Source: Aquimarina sp. MMG016
GTDB lineage: Bacteria > Bacteroidota > Bacteroidia > Flavobacteriales > Flavobacteriaceae
Direction: 5' to 3'
Length of the DNA stretch: 64,000 nucleotides
Assembly (NCBI RefSeq): GCF_018100805.1
Contig: NZ_JAGJEA010000004.1
Span: 124,001-188,000 of the forward strand
Under the pieces are notes generated by a model. That model worked only from the letters and a program-made list of their open reading frames with translations. It searched no databases and was not told where the DNA came from. The translations under genes were made by a program, and so were the position numbers. How positions within the stretch are numbered: position 1 is the stretch's first letter; every line of letters starts with the position of its first letter. This document shows, one piece after another, positions 17,025 through 26,774 of this stretch.

Positions 17025-17579
17025 ATGACACGATTTTTAAAAAGAACTATACTCGTAGCATTAGGAATTATTATTATTGGATTTATCGGATTGATGGTTA
17101 TGAAACAAATAACCAAGCAACACAGCCCAGAAGAAACGATCACTCATACGGCAAAAGATGCAACTTTTACTGTATTCTATAATCGACCATATAAAAAGAA
17201 AAGAGAGATTTTTGGCGACCTAGTCCCCTACGGAGAAGTATGGAGAACAGGAGCTAATGAAGCGACTACCTTTACCACAGATAAAAACATATTCATAGAT
17301 GGAAGTGAATTAAGGGCAGGTACTTACACTTTATGGACCATTCCCAGTTCAGACTCCTGGAAGGTCATTTTTAATGCAGAAGAATATGATTGGGGCGTTA
17401 ATTTTGATGGAACTATTGCTCGCGAACCAGAATATGATGTATTAACCGTAGAGGTCCCGGTACAACCTTTATTGAATGTTGTGGAGCAATTCTCTATTTA
17501 TTTCGAAAACGCTAATGACTTCACCATTATGTACCTATCCTGGGATAGAACTGCAGTTGCGGTTCCTATCAAAGTATAA
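17025..17579 (+). CDS. DUF2911 domain-containing membrane-anchored protein
   Basis: Residues 8-25 (ILVALGIIIIGFIGLMVM) form an uncleaved signal anchor. The rest matches DUF2911, with FYNRPYKKKREIFGDLVPYGEVWRTGANEATT, AGTYTLWTIP and WKVIFN as recognisable conserved segments. DUF2911 proteins are common exported Bacteroidota proteins of unknown function. The gene is followed 58 nt later by meaB, which seems to have its own promoter. Confidence 0.92.
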   Translation: MTRFLKRTILVALGIIIIGFIGLMVMKQITKQHSPEETITHTAKDATFTVFYNRPYKKKREIFGDLVPYGEVWRTGANEATTFTTDKNIFIDGSELRAGTYTLWTIPSSDSWKVIFNAEEYDWGVNFDGTIAREPEYDVLTVEVPVQPLLNVVEQFSIYFENANDFTIMYLSWDRTAVAVPIKV

Positions 17580-17615
17580 GAGGAATATGGGCTACTGTGT
17601 TTCAAAAAATGATTA

Positions 17616-17623
17616 TACCTTTG
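17616..17623 (+). promoter_or_regulatory. -7 element of meaB
   Basis: TACCTTTG fits TAnnTTTG. It ends 14 nt before the GTG start of meaB, giving a short leader and supporting that start. No TTG is seen at -33. Confidence 0.45.
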
Positions 17624-17637
17624 TATAAAGCTTTTTT

Positions 17638-18714
17638 GTGTCTAAAGATCATTCTGAACATAGCAATATCCAGTCTCCTAAAGTACCTTCCAGTACTAAT
17701 GACCAAGCTATTGGTCGGTTTAAAAAACTACAACAGAAAAATATATCTGTAGATACTATATTTAAGTCAATTCTTACCAAAGATGCTACTGCGTTAAGTA
17801 AAGGCATTACATTAATAGAAAGCACCCAAAAGAATCATTGGTCAAAAGCACAGCAACTTATTGAAAAATGTCTTCCTTATGCTAACAATTCTGTAAGGAT
17901 TGGAATCACTGGAGTACCTGGAGTTGGAAAAAGCACATTTATTGAAGCTTTAGGAAATATACTAATACAGAAAGGTAAAAAAGTGGCTGTTCTTGCAGTA
18001 GATCCTAGCAGTACTATCTCTAGAGGAAGTATCCTTGGTGATAAAACCCGTATGGAATCTTTAGTTCGATCAAAAGAGGCTTTTATTCGTCCTTCTCCAT
18101 CCGGAAGTTCATTGGGTGGAGTAGCACAGAAAACCCGGGAGTCTATTATTTTATGCGAAGCTGCCGGTTATGATGTAATCATCATAGAAACTGTGGGTGT
18201 TGGTCAAAGCGAAACCGCAGTACATAGTATGGTAGATTTCTTTTTACTACTAAAACTTGCCGGAGCTGGTGATGAATTACAAGGTATCAAACGAGGTATT
18301 ATCGAAATGGCGGATGCTATAGTTATCAATAAAGCAGATGGTGATAATGAGAAACGAGCTCGAGAAGCCAAAAATCAATTCAGAAAAGCTTTACACCTAT
18401 ATCCACTCGCAGAAAGTAGTTGGTCTCCAGAAGTATTAACCTGTAGTGCTCTAAAAAATATAGGGATCGAGGACATCTGGGAATTGATCCTGAAATATCT
18501 TGACATTACTTCAAAAAATGGATTTTTTGATAAAAATCGTATGGAGCAAAATAAGTTTTGGTTATTACAAACTATCGAGGAGCAATTAAAAAGTTCTTTT
18601 TATAATAACCCAAAAATCAAAGAAGCTCTTGCAACACAAATTAAAGCCATACAACAACATAAGATTACTCCTTTTGCTGCGGCAAGGTATCTATTGGAGT
18701 TAAGCAAAGACTGA
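17638..18714 (+). CDS. meaB: methylmalonyl-CoA mutase-associated GTPase MeaB
   Basis: MeaB is the G3E/ArgK-type GTPase chaperone that protects methylmalonyl-CoA mutase and gates loading of adenosylcobalamin. Motifs: P-loop GITGVPGVGKST (about 89-100), switch region DPSSTISRGSILGDKTRM, Walker B ETVGVGQSETAV, and the base-recognition NKADG. The start is GTG at 17638; the 358-residue length is normal. A -7 box lies directly upstream. It pairs functionally with the adenosyltransferase at 1.35 kb, although the mutase itself is not in the window. Confidence 0.96.
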   Translation: MSKDHSEHSNIQSPKVPSSTNDQAIGRFKKLQQKNISVDTIFKSILTKDATALSKGITLIESTQKNHWSKAQQLIEKCLPYANNSVRIGITGVPGVGKSTFIEALGNILIQKGKKVAVLAVDPSSTISRGSILGDKTRMESLVRSKEAFIRPSPSGSSLGGVAQKTRESIILCEAAGYDVIIIETVGVGQSETAVHSMVDFFLLLKLAGAGDELQGIKRGIIEMADAIVINKADGDNEKRAREAKNQFRKALHLYPLAESSWSPEVLTCSALKNIGIEDIWELILKYLDITSKNGFFDKNRMEQNKFWLLQTIEEQLKSSFYNNPKIKEALATQIKAIQQHKITPFAAARYLLELSKD

Positions 18715-18776
18715 TTTAGTATAATAAAATACTTGGTTCTGATTAATTAGTGGTTATTTTAATTAGTTCTTACCAA

Positions 18777-19211
18777 TTATATTTCCTTCTCTTCATAAAT
18801 AATAATTTGCAAACCATCGGGATCTCTTAAATATAAATAACGAGAACCCCAGGGACGATCAACCGGACCTATGGTTTCCCATTTTCCTTCCAGGTGATTT
18901 ACCCAACGCATTATATCCGTTGTTTTTAACTGCAGATCTATTTTATCATTAGCTACTTCCTTACTGAAAGATGAATTATAGTAGTAATGACCTTCTTTTA
19001 TTTCAGATATTTCTATAAAAGCATTATTATCTTTATGACCAAATCTAAAAACACACCCTCTATTCTCACTACTATATTCCTCAACTATTTTCAGGTTTAA
19101 GATTTGGTGATAGAAATCTCTTGAAGCATTATAATCTTTAGTTCTAACGACTGTTTTTAAACTTAATCCACCTAAATTTACTAAGGATTTTTCTTCATTT
19201 TCAGAGTTCAT
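18777..19211 (-). CDS. VOC family protein (glyoxalase/dioxygenase fold)
   Basis: A single vicinal-oxygen-chelate domain of 144 residues: LKTVVRTKDYNASRDFYHQILNLKIVEEY opens the first beta-alpha-beta-beta-beta unit, and WGSRYLYLRDPDGLQIIIYEE closes the second with the typical DPDG turn and terminal Glu ligand. VOC proteins include glyoxalases, resistance proteins and epimerases, and the substrate is not evident. The start is placed at the ATG at 19211; seven codons upstream another in-frame start adds no conserved sequence. Confidence 0.9.
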   Translation of the reverse strand: MNSENEEKSLVNLGGLSLKTVVRTKDYNASRDFYHQILNLKIVEEYSSENRGCVFRFGHKDNNAFIEISEIKEGHYYYNSSFSKEVANDKIDLQLKTTDIMRWVNHLEGKWETIGPVDRPWGSRYLYLRDPDGLQIIIYEEKEI

Positions 19212-19340
19212 ATTTTTTGAAATATAGATCAATATTCATAGATATAATTACTCTAAAAATAAGCACAAATAATTGTATAGAAAAAACCTTAATGTCTAAT
19301 ATTATATGCCAATATCTTTGAATTTATGGTGCACTCCTAG

Positions 19341-19625
19341 TTACTTGTCACCTATCTCACCCACCTGATCTTTGCTCACACCTTCAGGAACATCAACAGC
19401 AGGATTATCATAGTCATAACTTTGCATAGTGTCAGCAAGACGTTTACTGATCTTAACCAAATAACAGGTATCTGATGTTTTTACCTCTACAGCTTCGATG
19501 GCTTCGTTATGCTGGTTTCTGAAAGAAACAATATCTCTATCATTATATCCATCAGGAAACTTATTCACTAAAAGGTTTAAAATGTTTTTATTCAGTTTTT
19601 TGTAGTCAACAATTACTCTTCTCAT
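19341..19625 (-). CDS. conserved flavobacterial small protein, unknown
   Basis: 94 residues beginning MRRVIVDYKKLNKNILNLL, with a mixed alpha/beta pattern (YNDRDIVSFRNQHNEAIEAVEV, TCYLVKISKRLADTM). I recall near-identical short proteins as conserved hypotheticals in Flavobacteriaceae, with no assigned role. It is cytoplasmic, without membrane segments. It stands alone with over 450 nt of non-coding DNA on its upstream side. Confidence 0.8.
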   Translation of the reverse strand: MRRVIVDYKKLNKNILNLLVNKFPDGYNDRDIVSFRNQHNEAIEAVEVKTSDTCYLVKISKRLADTMQSYDYDNPAVDVPEGVSKDQVGEIGDK

Positions 19626-20084
19626 GGGTTTGCAGATTTAGTTAGTTGTATATTTCTAAAACATCCCAGATAAAAGATATACTTCTGGGTTCCACTCTCT
19701 ATTACAAACCTTAGGGTAATTTATTTTAATTTACCCTAGGTGATTTTCTATCGGGTTCAGTATCATTCCACTTATGGTAATATGCTATTACAAGTCTAAT
19801 TAAAAAAAATGAAATTTTTCATAAATCAACTTTAAATTTATATATTTTTTCGATTTTTTTGACAAGTAAAAAAATCTAATACTTTTCTACTACGCTATAC
19901 TTATTCTCTAAACTTTTTTTGGACATTTACAATTCCTTTTTTTAGTACAAAATACATTTTATGGATTTAGATTTTAACCAAAAAAGTTTAGTGTATATTG
20001 TATTAGGAATTCCAGAAGAAGTCATAAGGCCACAACTATTTAATAATTTTACATTTTAGGCGTTATCTATATCAATATCGTGAT
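19626..20084. other. AT-rich intergenic region with one hairpin
   Basis: About 460 bases lie between two divergent genes. The one clear structure is a near-perfect hairpin with arms around CCTTAGGGTAA (19709-19719) and TTACCCTAGG (19731-19740), with one bulged T and no T run. A 32-codon frame (19961-20059) is present, but its reality is doubtful. No exact TAnnTTTG was found close to either start. Confidence 0.5.
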
Positions 20085-22328
20085 ATGATTAAGAATATTT
20101 TACGAAAGAAATGGATGAAGTTTTCTCTTATTGCTTCAGGAGGAATCTTTCTGCTATTCCTTATGTTTTATGTTAGTATCTATCTTGGTTTTTGGGGAGA
20201 GCTACCTACCAAAGATGAACTAAGTTCTTTAAAACAAGCTGAAGCTACGCAAGTACTGGATAAAGATGGTCACTTAATTGGCAAGTATTATATTTATGAT
20301 CGTCAACCAATTACTTATGATGATTTACCTCAACATCTAGTTGATGCGCTAGTCGCTACAGAAGATATCCGATTCTATGAACACGACGGGGTAGACAATA
20401 CCAGTTTACTGCGAGTTTTTTTCAAAACCATTCTGATGGGTAACAAATCTTCAGGAGGAGGAAGTACAATTACTTTGCAATTGGCTAAAAATCTCTTCGG
20501 AAGAAAGAAGTACAAAATATTTAGTACTGTGGTTAATAAAGTAAAGGAATCCTTTATAGCCAAAAGAATGGAAGACATTTATTCTAAAAAGGAAATCCTG
20601 ACTATGTATTTCAACACAGTTCCTTTTCCTGATAATACATACGGAATTGAGAGTGCAGCTCAAAAATTCTTTAATAAACACACAAGTCAACTTAATTTAT
20701 CAGAAGCTACTACTTTAGTTGGTTCATTAAAAGCTAATCATAGCTATAACCCTCGGCTTTTTCCGGAAAGAAGTCAACTGCGTAGAGATGTGGTGTTACA
20801 GCAGATGGTAAAATATAAATATCTAAGTTCTAAACGTGCGGATCAAACGATGGGTCAACCTATTGTTTTGGATTATCAATATTTTAATCACGACCTGGGT
20901 TTAGCTCCTTATTTTAGGGAACAAGTAAAAAAAGAACTTTCTCATATTCTGGAAAAGCACAAAAAACCGGATAGCACGGTATACGACATATACAATGATG
21001 GATTAATTATTCATACTACTTTGGATTACAAAATGCAATCGCTGGCAGAAGAAGCAATGAAAGAACATATGCAGGTTTTGCAAAAAGCATATGAAGCATC
21101 TTATGGTAGTACTCCCCCCTGGAAAAGTAATACTCAACTTATTCAAAACGCGATCAAAGAACTTAACATCTATAAAAACTATAAGGAGCAAGGTCTTACT
21201 GAAGATCAAATCCAAGATTCTCTTTCTAAAAAGAAGGATATAGAACTTTTTGAATGGGAAGAAAATATTACCAAAAAAATGACTACTCTGGATAGCTTGA
21301 AACACTATCTAAAATTTCTAAATACCGGGATGATTGCTATAGAACCCTCAACCGGAGCAGTACAAGCATATATAGGTGGAATTGATTATCGATATTTTAA
21401 ATATGATCATGTTTCGCAAAGCGAAAGACAAGTCGGTTCTACTTTTAAACCATTTGTATATACTACAGCTATCGAAAATGGCATGAAGCCTTGTACTTAT
21501 TTTTCTACCAAAGAAATTACCTATACCAACCTAGATGATTGGACACCAAAAAACTCATCCTCTGAAGAAGATCCATATCTTAATTTCACCTTAGAAAAAG
21601 CATTGAGCACTTCAGTCAATACTATTGCTGTCAAAGTATTAAACAAAGTTGGAATTCCGGCAGTAACAGAACAAGTTCGAAAACTAGGAATCACCTCAGA
21701 ACTGTCTGAAAAGCCTGCAATGGCACTTGGAACAGATGGTATCAAATTAAAAGAATTGGCTGGAGCATACGCTAGTTATGTGAATGAAGGAAAACCTATA
21801 CAACCCTATTATATTACCAAAATTGAGGATAAAAAAGGGAATCTGATTGCTTCTTTTGAACCTAAGGTGTCCGACAGTATCACCTTTAGTAATTATACCA
21901 GGCAAGTACTATTGGAAATGATGAAATCCACTGTCAATGAAGGAACCGCTACTCGACTTAGAACCACATATAACTTAAAAAATGATATTGCCGGTAAAAC
22001 GGGAACTACACAGGATAACAAAGACGGTTGGTTTGTGGGACTCACCCCAAACCTGGTGACAGTAACCTGGGTGGGTAATGATAATTACAATATAGGGTTT
22101 AAAACAACAGCTATGGGCCAAGGAGCAAATACAGCATTACCAATTTTTGCTAAACTGTACCAGAAAATGAATCAGGACAGTAGTTTTGATAAATATACTA
22201 AAAGTACATTCACAGCACCTTCTGAAGAGATATTAAAAGACCTCGACTGTAAACCTGAAAAACGAGACAATCTGCTTAAACGTATTTTTAGCAAAAAGAA
22301 GAAAAAGAAGAAGTTTAGAAAAGAGTAG
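20085..22328 (+). CDS. class A penicillin-binding protein 1A (bifunctional glycosyltransferase/transpeptidase)
   Basis: It polymerises and cross-links peptidoglycan. An N-terminal transmembrane helix (residues about 13-35) anchors it in the inner membrane. The GT51 domain has the catalytic Glu in TEDIRFYEHDGVD (E93) and GGGSTITLQLAKNLF. The transpeptidase domain has the SxxK motif at S452 (GSTFKPF), SVN in LSTSVNTIAV, and KTG at K638 (AGKTGTTQDN). The C-terminus is a poly-lysine tail. 747 residues is normal for the family. Its stop codon directly touches the stop of the convergent VIT/vWA gene. Confidence 0.96.
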   Translation: MIKNILRKKWMKFSLIASGGIFLLFLMFYVSIYLGFWGELPTKDELSSLKQAEATQVLDKDGHLIGKYYIYDRQPITYDDLPQHLVDALVATEDIRFYEHDGVDNTSLLRVFFKTILMGNKSSGGGSTITLQLAKNLFGRKKYKIFSTVVNKVKESFIAKRMEDIYSKKEILTMYFNTVPFPDNTYGIESAAQKFFNKHTSQLNLSEATTLVGSLKANHSYNPRLFPERSQLRRDVVLQQMVKYKYLSSKRADQTMGQPIVLDYQYFNHDLGLAPYFREQVKKELSHILEKHKKPDSTVYDIYNDGLIIHTTLDYKMQSLAEEAMKEHMQVLQKAYEASYGSTPPWKSNTQLIQNAIKELNIYKNYKEQGLTEDQIQDSLSKKKDIELFEWEENITKKMTTLDSLKHYLKFLNTGMIAIEPSTGAVQAYIGGIDYRYFKYDHVSQSERQVGSTFKPFVYTTAIENGMKPCTYFSTKEITYTNLDDWTPKNSSSEEDPYLNFTLEKALSTSVNTIAVKVLNKVGIPAVTEQVRKLGITSELSEKPAMALGTDGIKLKELAGAYASYVNEGKPIQPYYITKIEDKKGNLIASFEPKVSDSITFSNYTRQVLLEMMKSTVNEGTATRLRTTYNLKNDIAGKTGTTQDNKDGWFVGLTPNLVTVTWVGNDNYNIGFKTTAMGQGANTALPIFAKLYQKMNQDSSFDKYTKSTFTAPSEEILKDLDCKPEKRDNLLKRIFSKKKKKKKFRKE

Positions 22329-25300
22329 CTAAAACTCCACTTTTGCCACTATCTCTTCATCATCTTGTTTAGTTAATCTGATGACTTTGGTTTCCTTGGT
22401 TTCTTTCTTTGTACCATATTTTTTAAAAATAGTTACCTTCATAAACGTTGGATTCTCCAACTTTTGATAGCGATCCCCATAATATTTCACTTTAATATAA
22501 TACGCGCCTTTTATGGCATCTTTTAATGTGAATTCTTCCGGACCAAACCCTTGAGTCATATCCTGAGACATTTTACCCCCAATACTTGTCTTATTATGAC
22601 TATAATAACACTCTTCTAAGTTAGGATCAATAATATGTAAATCTATATCAGTATCATTATGATTCCAATCCGTAGTAATTCTAATATCAAAATCCACTGG
22701 TTCCAAAAGTTCTTTATCAATTTTACTAAGATCTAAATCATTTTTGTGCTCCTTAATAAGGGTTCTCACTTCATGTTTAGCAATATCTGCTATCCCTTTA
22801 AAAACCCGTCTTTCAGTATTCTTATAAATTTCACCTGAGACAATACTATATAATAAATCTAAAGCTTCCTGGCACTTACCTGTGTTTTTATAAGCCAAAG
22901 CCAAATCTCTGTATGATTGCGAATCTTCTGATCTTAAATCCAGCACTCGCTCAAAGATAAATTCCGCTAATTCATATTGCTGATTCACCTGCAATTGATA
23001 ACCGTATACTTTTAACAATTCGTAATTATCAAAATCTGTTTCGGGTATATTCGATAAAATTCTGGATGAATATATATTCTCATTATATGTATCCCGAAAA
23101 TGATTAGATACATCCACAAAATAGGCAGGAGTTTCTAAATAATTATTGCGTTGCATTAGATACATTTGATAAGCCTCTTGTAAAGTCTTTGCCTTTCGTA
23201 ATTCAATGATATATTTCGTATTAACCATCCTATCTTTTACAGTAAGATCTCCAGAATATTTTCTGAACGATGGAGTTGGTGGGGTATATGGGGAAACAGA
23301 TACTATGGGAGTAGAAAATGTTCCTGAATCATCAACATTAAAAACAATAGGCAAGGTATATTGTACATCTACAGCCATATTTCTTTGTCTACCCGGTGTC
23401 ATAACAGGTAATAATCTTAAAACCCTTATTGCTTCCTCTTCTAGTTGAGGCTGAGAAGCTCTAGCCTTTATATCGCTTACTTCTCCTTTTCTATTTACGG
23501 TAAATCTTGCATATATTCTTTGAACACCAGAAGGCAAACCCAGTTCGCCCCCAAGCTGAGTATTAAAGCTTCTACTTACTATGCTTCGTACATTCTGGGA
23601 AAAACAGTTTTTTCTTTCTTCATTTGATGTATAAGGTTCACATCCCGGAAACACAGGCACTTGTTCAATAACAGCAAAGGGAACGGACGAAACATCCTCA
23701 TAACCAGCATCTACATCTTCTACGGCTTCTACTTCTATGATTTCCTCTTCTAATTCAGGTTCCTCTGACCTTAACAGTCCTGGTTCAACAGGTCTTCTTA
23801 TTGCTTCACGCTTTGCTGCTACTCTCCTTTCATCAGCAATGATTTCAAAGTTTTGATTTATAGGCGTTTCTCTGCTTTCTGTAGGTTCCTCAGAAGATGC
23901 AGTTCTCTGTATCAAACCTTCTTTTACATTATTTTCTGTAGCCAGAATTCTATTATATTCTTCTAACAATTCTGCTGGTGGGGTGATCTTATATCTTATG
24001 TAATCCCTGATTTCTTCCAAAACTATTAATGAAGTATAATCCGTAACCAAGCTATATGCTTTTCCTAAAACAGTAATTTTATCTTTATTCTTCTTGGTAT
24101 CTTTCTCCAGATAATCTAATTTTTTCTGCCCCCATATTCTTCTGATATCAACATCAGAACCAGGGTTGTCATCAAGATCGACAGTAACACTTTGCGTAAC
24201 TTCATTACTATATCCAAAATTTAACTGTATACGTTGCCCTTTTACAAAGTTCTTACCCGTTATAGAAAAATCATACGATACGGCAGTAGGTGTAAAAGGA
24301 TAGATCTCCGTACCTTTTGTAGAAGATTCATACCCCAGGAATTTAAATGCTTCAAATTTTATATCCTTGAACGCTTCCTTTATGGACTTTGTTGTGAGAT
24401 TGACGTATGTACCATTTATATTTTCAGCGCTATTCTTTAATGCCGAATGGTTAGCTTTGACAACACTATTTACTGCAAATATCGGAATACTTGAATCCAG
24501 TTCAAATATGCTCAAACTGGGGATTCCATCAGAAAACAATAATCCCATTTCTGATTGTTCTTTACTTTTAAACAATGTTTTATATGAAGTTCCTCCGTCA
24601 TAAACCGTTTGTTGTATTGCCACTTTCAAATCCTTCCAGTTACCATTTTTAATTTTAAATATAGTATCAGACTGCTTTATATCACTAAACGTCACTAATC
24701 GAACTGCTACATTCTGAAAGTATAAGAAACAAGTATCCAAAAACTCAATTTCTTTTTTTAGATCTCGTTTTTTCATAGAAAGTGAAGCATCCCAATATAA
24801 TGTGATTTTACTAGGTTTCTTCCTCAACCTTTTTTCTGGTACAACATTCTTATATATATAAAAATATTCACCCGAAACCATAAGTTTCTTACTATCTATT
24901 TCCAAAGGTATTTTGACTAAAATATTCTCATTGGGCACATAACCTTTCTTAGAAACTTTTGTAGTGTAATTTTTCTTCCAATCAGAAAACTCCAATCCTG
25001 ATATATTACCTTTTTCTATGACAGGCTTAATTTTCTGATCAAAAACCGATATCTCCAAGGTAAAATTTTCTAGTTTGTTTTTAAACTGTAAAGGCAAATT
25101 GTAATAATGTGCATCATTATCAAAAACCAACTCTTGTTCATAAGCTAACACAACTCTTTTATGTCCTCTTGAAGGAATAGGATAAATCCTTGCCTTGTAG
25201 TTGTTACCTGTTCCTTTTTCTAATAAAGCTGGATCCACTCTTCTTCTTACCACAGCTTCAAATGCTATTCTACCCAACTCTTTTTCTACTACCACTGCCT

Positions 25301-25571
25301 CTCTAAGTTTTCCATTAACATCTAGTGCAAACCTGGAAACATTTTGCCCTTCTCCTAACGGAAATGATAGCTCTCCCTCTAAAACAGTATTCGTTGGGTT
25401 ATAAAAAAGCATGTCATAGGTAGTAGTTGCTATATTACCTATTACCTCTACTTTAATATCTAAAGAAGATAACCCTAATGGTTTATCATCTACCTGAAGT
25501 ACTGGTATATCTTGTGAAAAAGCTGCACAAAAGAAAAATACGGTTACAATGAAAGAATATAATTTTCTCAT
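22329..25571 (-). CDS. exported VIT / vWA / TonB_C / TPR / YfaP-like multidomain protein
   Basis: A 1080-residue secreted protein with signal peptide MRKLYSFIVTVFFFCAAFSQ. It has a VIT domain (about 20-160; ARIYPIPSRGHKRVVLAYEQ), a vWA domain with the metal-site motif DASLS at 261-265, and a disordered Glu-rich linker. A TonB C-terminal-like domain follows (about 655-770; VPFAVIEQVPVFPGCE, FTVNRKGEVSDIKA, LRLLPVMTPGRQRN), then TPR-like helices (QSYRDLALAYKNTGKCQEALDLLYSI). Near the C-terminus is a DUF2135/YfaP-like beta domain (TTDWNHNDTDIDLHIIDPNLEECYY). Each part is known singly, but this order in one chain is unusual. A role in envelope organisation or protein contacts is inference. Confidence 0.9.
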   Translation of the reverse strand: MRKLYSFIVTVFFFCAAFSQDIPVLQVDDKPLGLSSLDIKVEVIGNIATTTYDMLFYNPTNTVLEGELSFPLGEGQNVSRFALDVNGKLREAVVVEKELGRIAFEAVVRRRVDPALLEKGTGNNYKARIYPIPSRGHKRVVLAYEQELVFDNDAHYYNLPLQFKNKLENFTLEISVFDQKIKPVIEKGNISGLEFSDWKKNYTTKVSKKGYVPNENILVKIPLEIDSKKLMVSGEYFYIYKNVVPEKRLRKKPSKITLYWDASLSMKKRDLKKEIEFLDTCFLYFQNVAVRLVTFSDIKQSDTIFKIKNGNWKDLKVAIQQTVYDGGTSYKTLFKSKEQSEMGLLFSDGIPSLSIFELDSSIPIFAVNSVVKANHSALKNSAENINGTYVNLTTKSIKEAFKDIKFEAFKFLGYESSTKGTEIYPFTPTAVSYDFSITGKNFVKGQRIQLNFGYSNEVTQSVTVDLDDNPGSDVDIRRIWGQKKLDYLEKDTKKNKDKITVLGKAYSLVTDYTSLIVLEEIRDYIRYKITPPAELLEEYNRILATENNVKEGLIQRTASSEEPTESRETPINQNFEIIADERRVAAKREAIRRPVEPGLLRSEEPELEEEIIEVEAVEDVDAGYEDVSSVPFAVIEQVPVFPGCEPYTSNEERKNCFSQNVRSIVSRSFNTQLGGELGLPSGVQRIYARFTVNRKGEVSDIKARASQPQLEEEAIRVLRLLPVMTPGRQRNMAVDVQYTLPIVFNVDDSGTFSTPIVSVSPYTPPTPSFRKYSGDLTVKDRMVNTKYIIELRKAKTLQEAYQMYLMQRNNYLETPAYFVDVSNHFRDTYNENIYSSRILSNIPETDFDNYELLKVYGYQLQVNQQYELAEFIFERVLDLRSEDSQSYRDLALAYKNTGKCQEALDLLYSIVSGEIYKNTERRVFKGIADIAKHEVRTLIKEHKNDLDLSKIDKELLEPVDFDIRITTDWNHNDTDIDLHIIDPNLEECYYSHNKTSIGGKMSQDMTQGFGPEEFTLKDAIKGAYYIKVKYYGDRYQKLENPTFMKVTIFKKYGTKKETKETKVIRLTKQDDEEIVAKVEF

Positions 25572-25681
25572 AAATCATAGTTTTGAAGTTAGATGGAAGG
25601 GATAGTGTGTTATATTATGATCAAGTTTTATGCCATTAATTTTGTTGTTGTCATTAGGGGTAGGTGTTTCCAATGCTATTT

Positions 25682-26098
25682 CTATACTGTGAGATAACCA
25701 TAAACAAGTGTTGAGCAAATTATCATTAAAATCCAGAAAAAACTTCCATATAGTTTAGCTTTTTGAGCTTCCCTTTCTTTTGTTTCAAAACCATACTTTC
25801 TGTAACGTTCTAATTCGGATTTAGAAAAATGATCATCCCTCCATCTTGGTTTAGGAATAAAAGATGATAAAAAGAAAAAAGACATCCATTCACTTGTAGT
25901 CAAAGAAGCTTGTTTGCGTCTATCCTGGAATTCCTTATGTTTTATATATTCAGACTCGAGTTTAGTTTGTTGCTTTGGGGTTAAATTTCGTGATTCTAGT
26001 TCTGATTTTGCTTTTTTGATGTCGCCTTTATTAATGCCATTTTTTATGAGATCAATCAACTCAACATTGGAATATCTGTATATTTTTTTATCAGTCAC
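25682..26098 (-). CDS. unknown protein with one C-terminal membrane helix
   Basis: 138 residues with a charged helical N-terminal half (LIDLIKNGINKGDIKKAKSE, LTPKQQTKLESEYIKHKEFQ). A membrane-proximal phrase WMSFFFLSSFIPKPRWRDD follows, then a final hydrophobic helix (LYGSFFWILMIICSTLVYGYL). The start codon is GTG at 26098, as no ATG is available upstream in frame. It could be tail-anchored in the inner membrane facing the cytoplasm. No family is recognised. Confidence 0.7.
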   Translation of the reverse strand: MTDKKIYRYSNVELIDLIKNGINKGDIKKAKSELESRNLTPKQQTKLESEYIKHKEFQDRRKQASLTTSEWMSFFFLSSFIPKPRWRDDHFSKSELERYRKYGFETKEREAQKAKLYGSFFWILMIICSTLVYGYLTV

Positions 26099-26207
26099 GA
26101 GTATTCAATTTACTAGATGTAATAGTATAGAAGTATGAGTCCCATAAAACAACAAAAATTATAAAATATCAGAAAATGAGTAATGTATAGCTCTTTATGA
26201 ACTCACT

Positions 26208-26771
26208 CTAACCGTACTTTTTAACCAAAAGAGTATGCAGCTTATAAGCACCGAATCCTAAAAGAATACCAAAAGCCATACCGGTGATCACATCTCCTGG
26301 ATAATGAACCCCCAAATAAATTCTACTATACCCCACTACAATTGCCCATACCACCATGAAGGGAAAGATATATTTAAGATGCTTCTGCAATGCCAATCCT
26401 GTAAAAAAGGCTAAAGCCATCGAACTTGCTGCATGAGCCGAGAAATACCCGTATCTGCCGCAATGTCCCGCGACAAATCTTGTAAACTCTTCTACTCCTT
26501 CTGCTCTGCATGGTCTGGGGCGTTTAAAAAGTACATATTTAAACAAATTAGCAAGTTGATCTGAGGCTGTAATCAAAAGGGCAACAATAACAAGTGTGAT
26601 AACAGTACCTCTAACACCAAAATGTTTATAGAAAAAATATAATAACACAAGATACAAAGGAATCTGATAAAACTTGTTGGTCATAAATAACCAAAATCCA
26701 TCCCAAGTTGTTGTACCAAGGTTATTGAGATATATAAACAGGTCTTTATCTAATTGAATGAGTTCTTCCAT
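26208..26771 (-). CDS. PAP2 family phosphatase (membrane)
   Basis: A polytopic 187-residue protein with the three PAP2/acid-phosphatase motifs: KYVLFKRPRPCR, SAHAASSMA in place of the more usual PSGH, and SRIYLGVHYPGDV with the catalytic His. Family members dephosphorylate lipid phosphates such as undecaprenyl pyrophosphate or phosphatidate at the outer face of the inner membrane. It lies 3 nt downstream of a small acidic protein gene on the same strand, so the two are co-transcribed. Confidence 0.92.
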   Translation of the reverse strand: MEELIQLDKDLFIYLNNLGTTTWDGFWLFMTNKFYQIPLYLVLLYFFYKHFGVRGTVITLVIVALLITASDQLANLFKYVLFKRPRPCRAEGVEEFTRFVAGHCGRYGYFSAHAASSMALAFFTGLALQKHLKYIFPFMVVWAIVVGYSRIYLGVHYPGDVITGMAFGILLGFGAYKLHTLLVKKYG

Positions 26772-26774
26772 TAT

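Noticed and set aside
19709..19740. Terminator near 19.7 kb
   Set aside because: The hairpin has a bulge and no T run on either strand.
19961..20059. 32-codon frame upstream of pbp1A
   Set aside because: It starts with ATG but has no clear ribosome site, promoter or recognisable sequence; chance frames of this size are common in AT-rich gaps.
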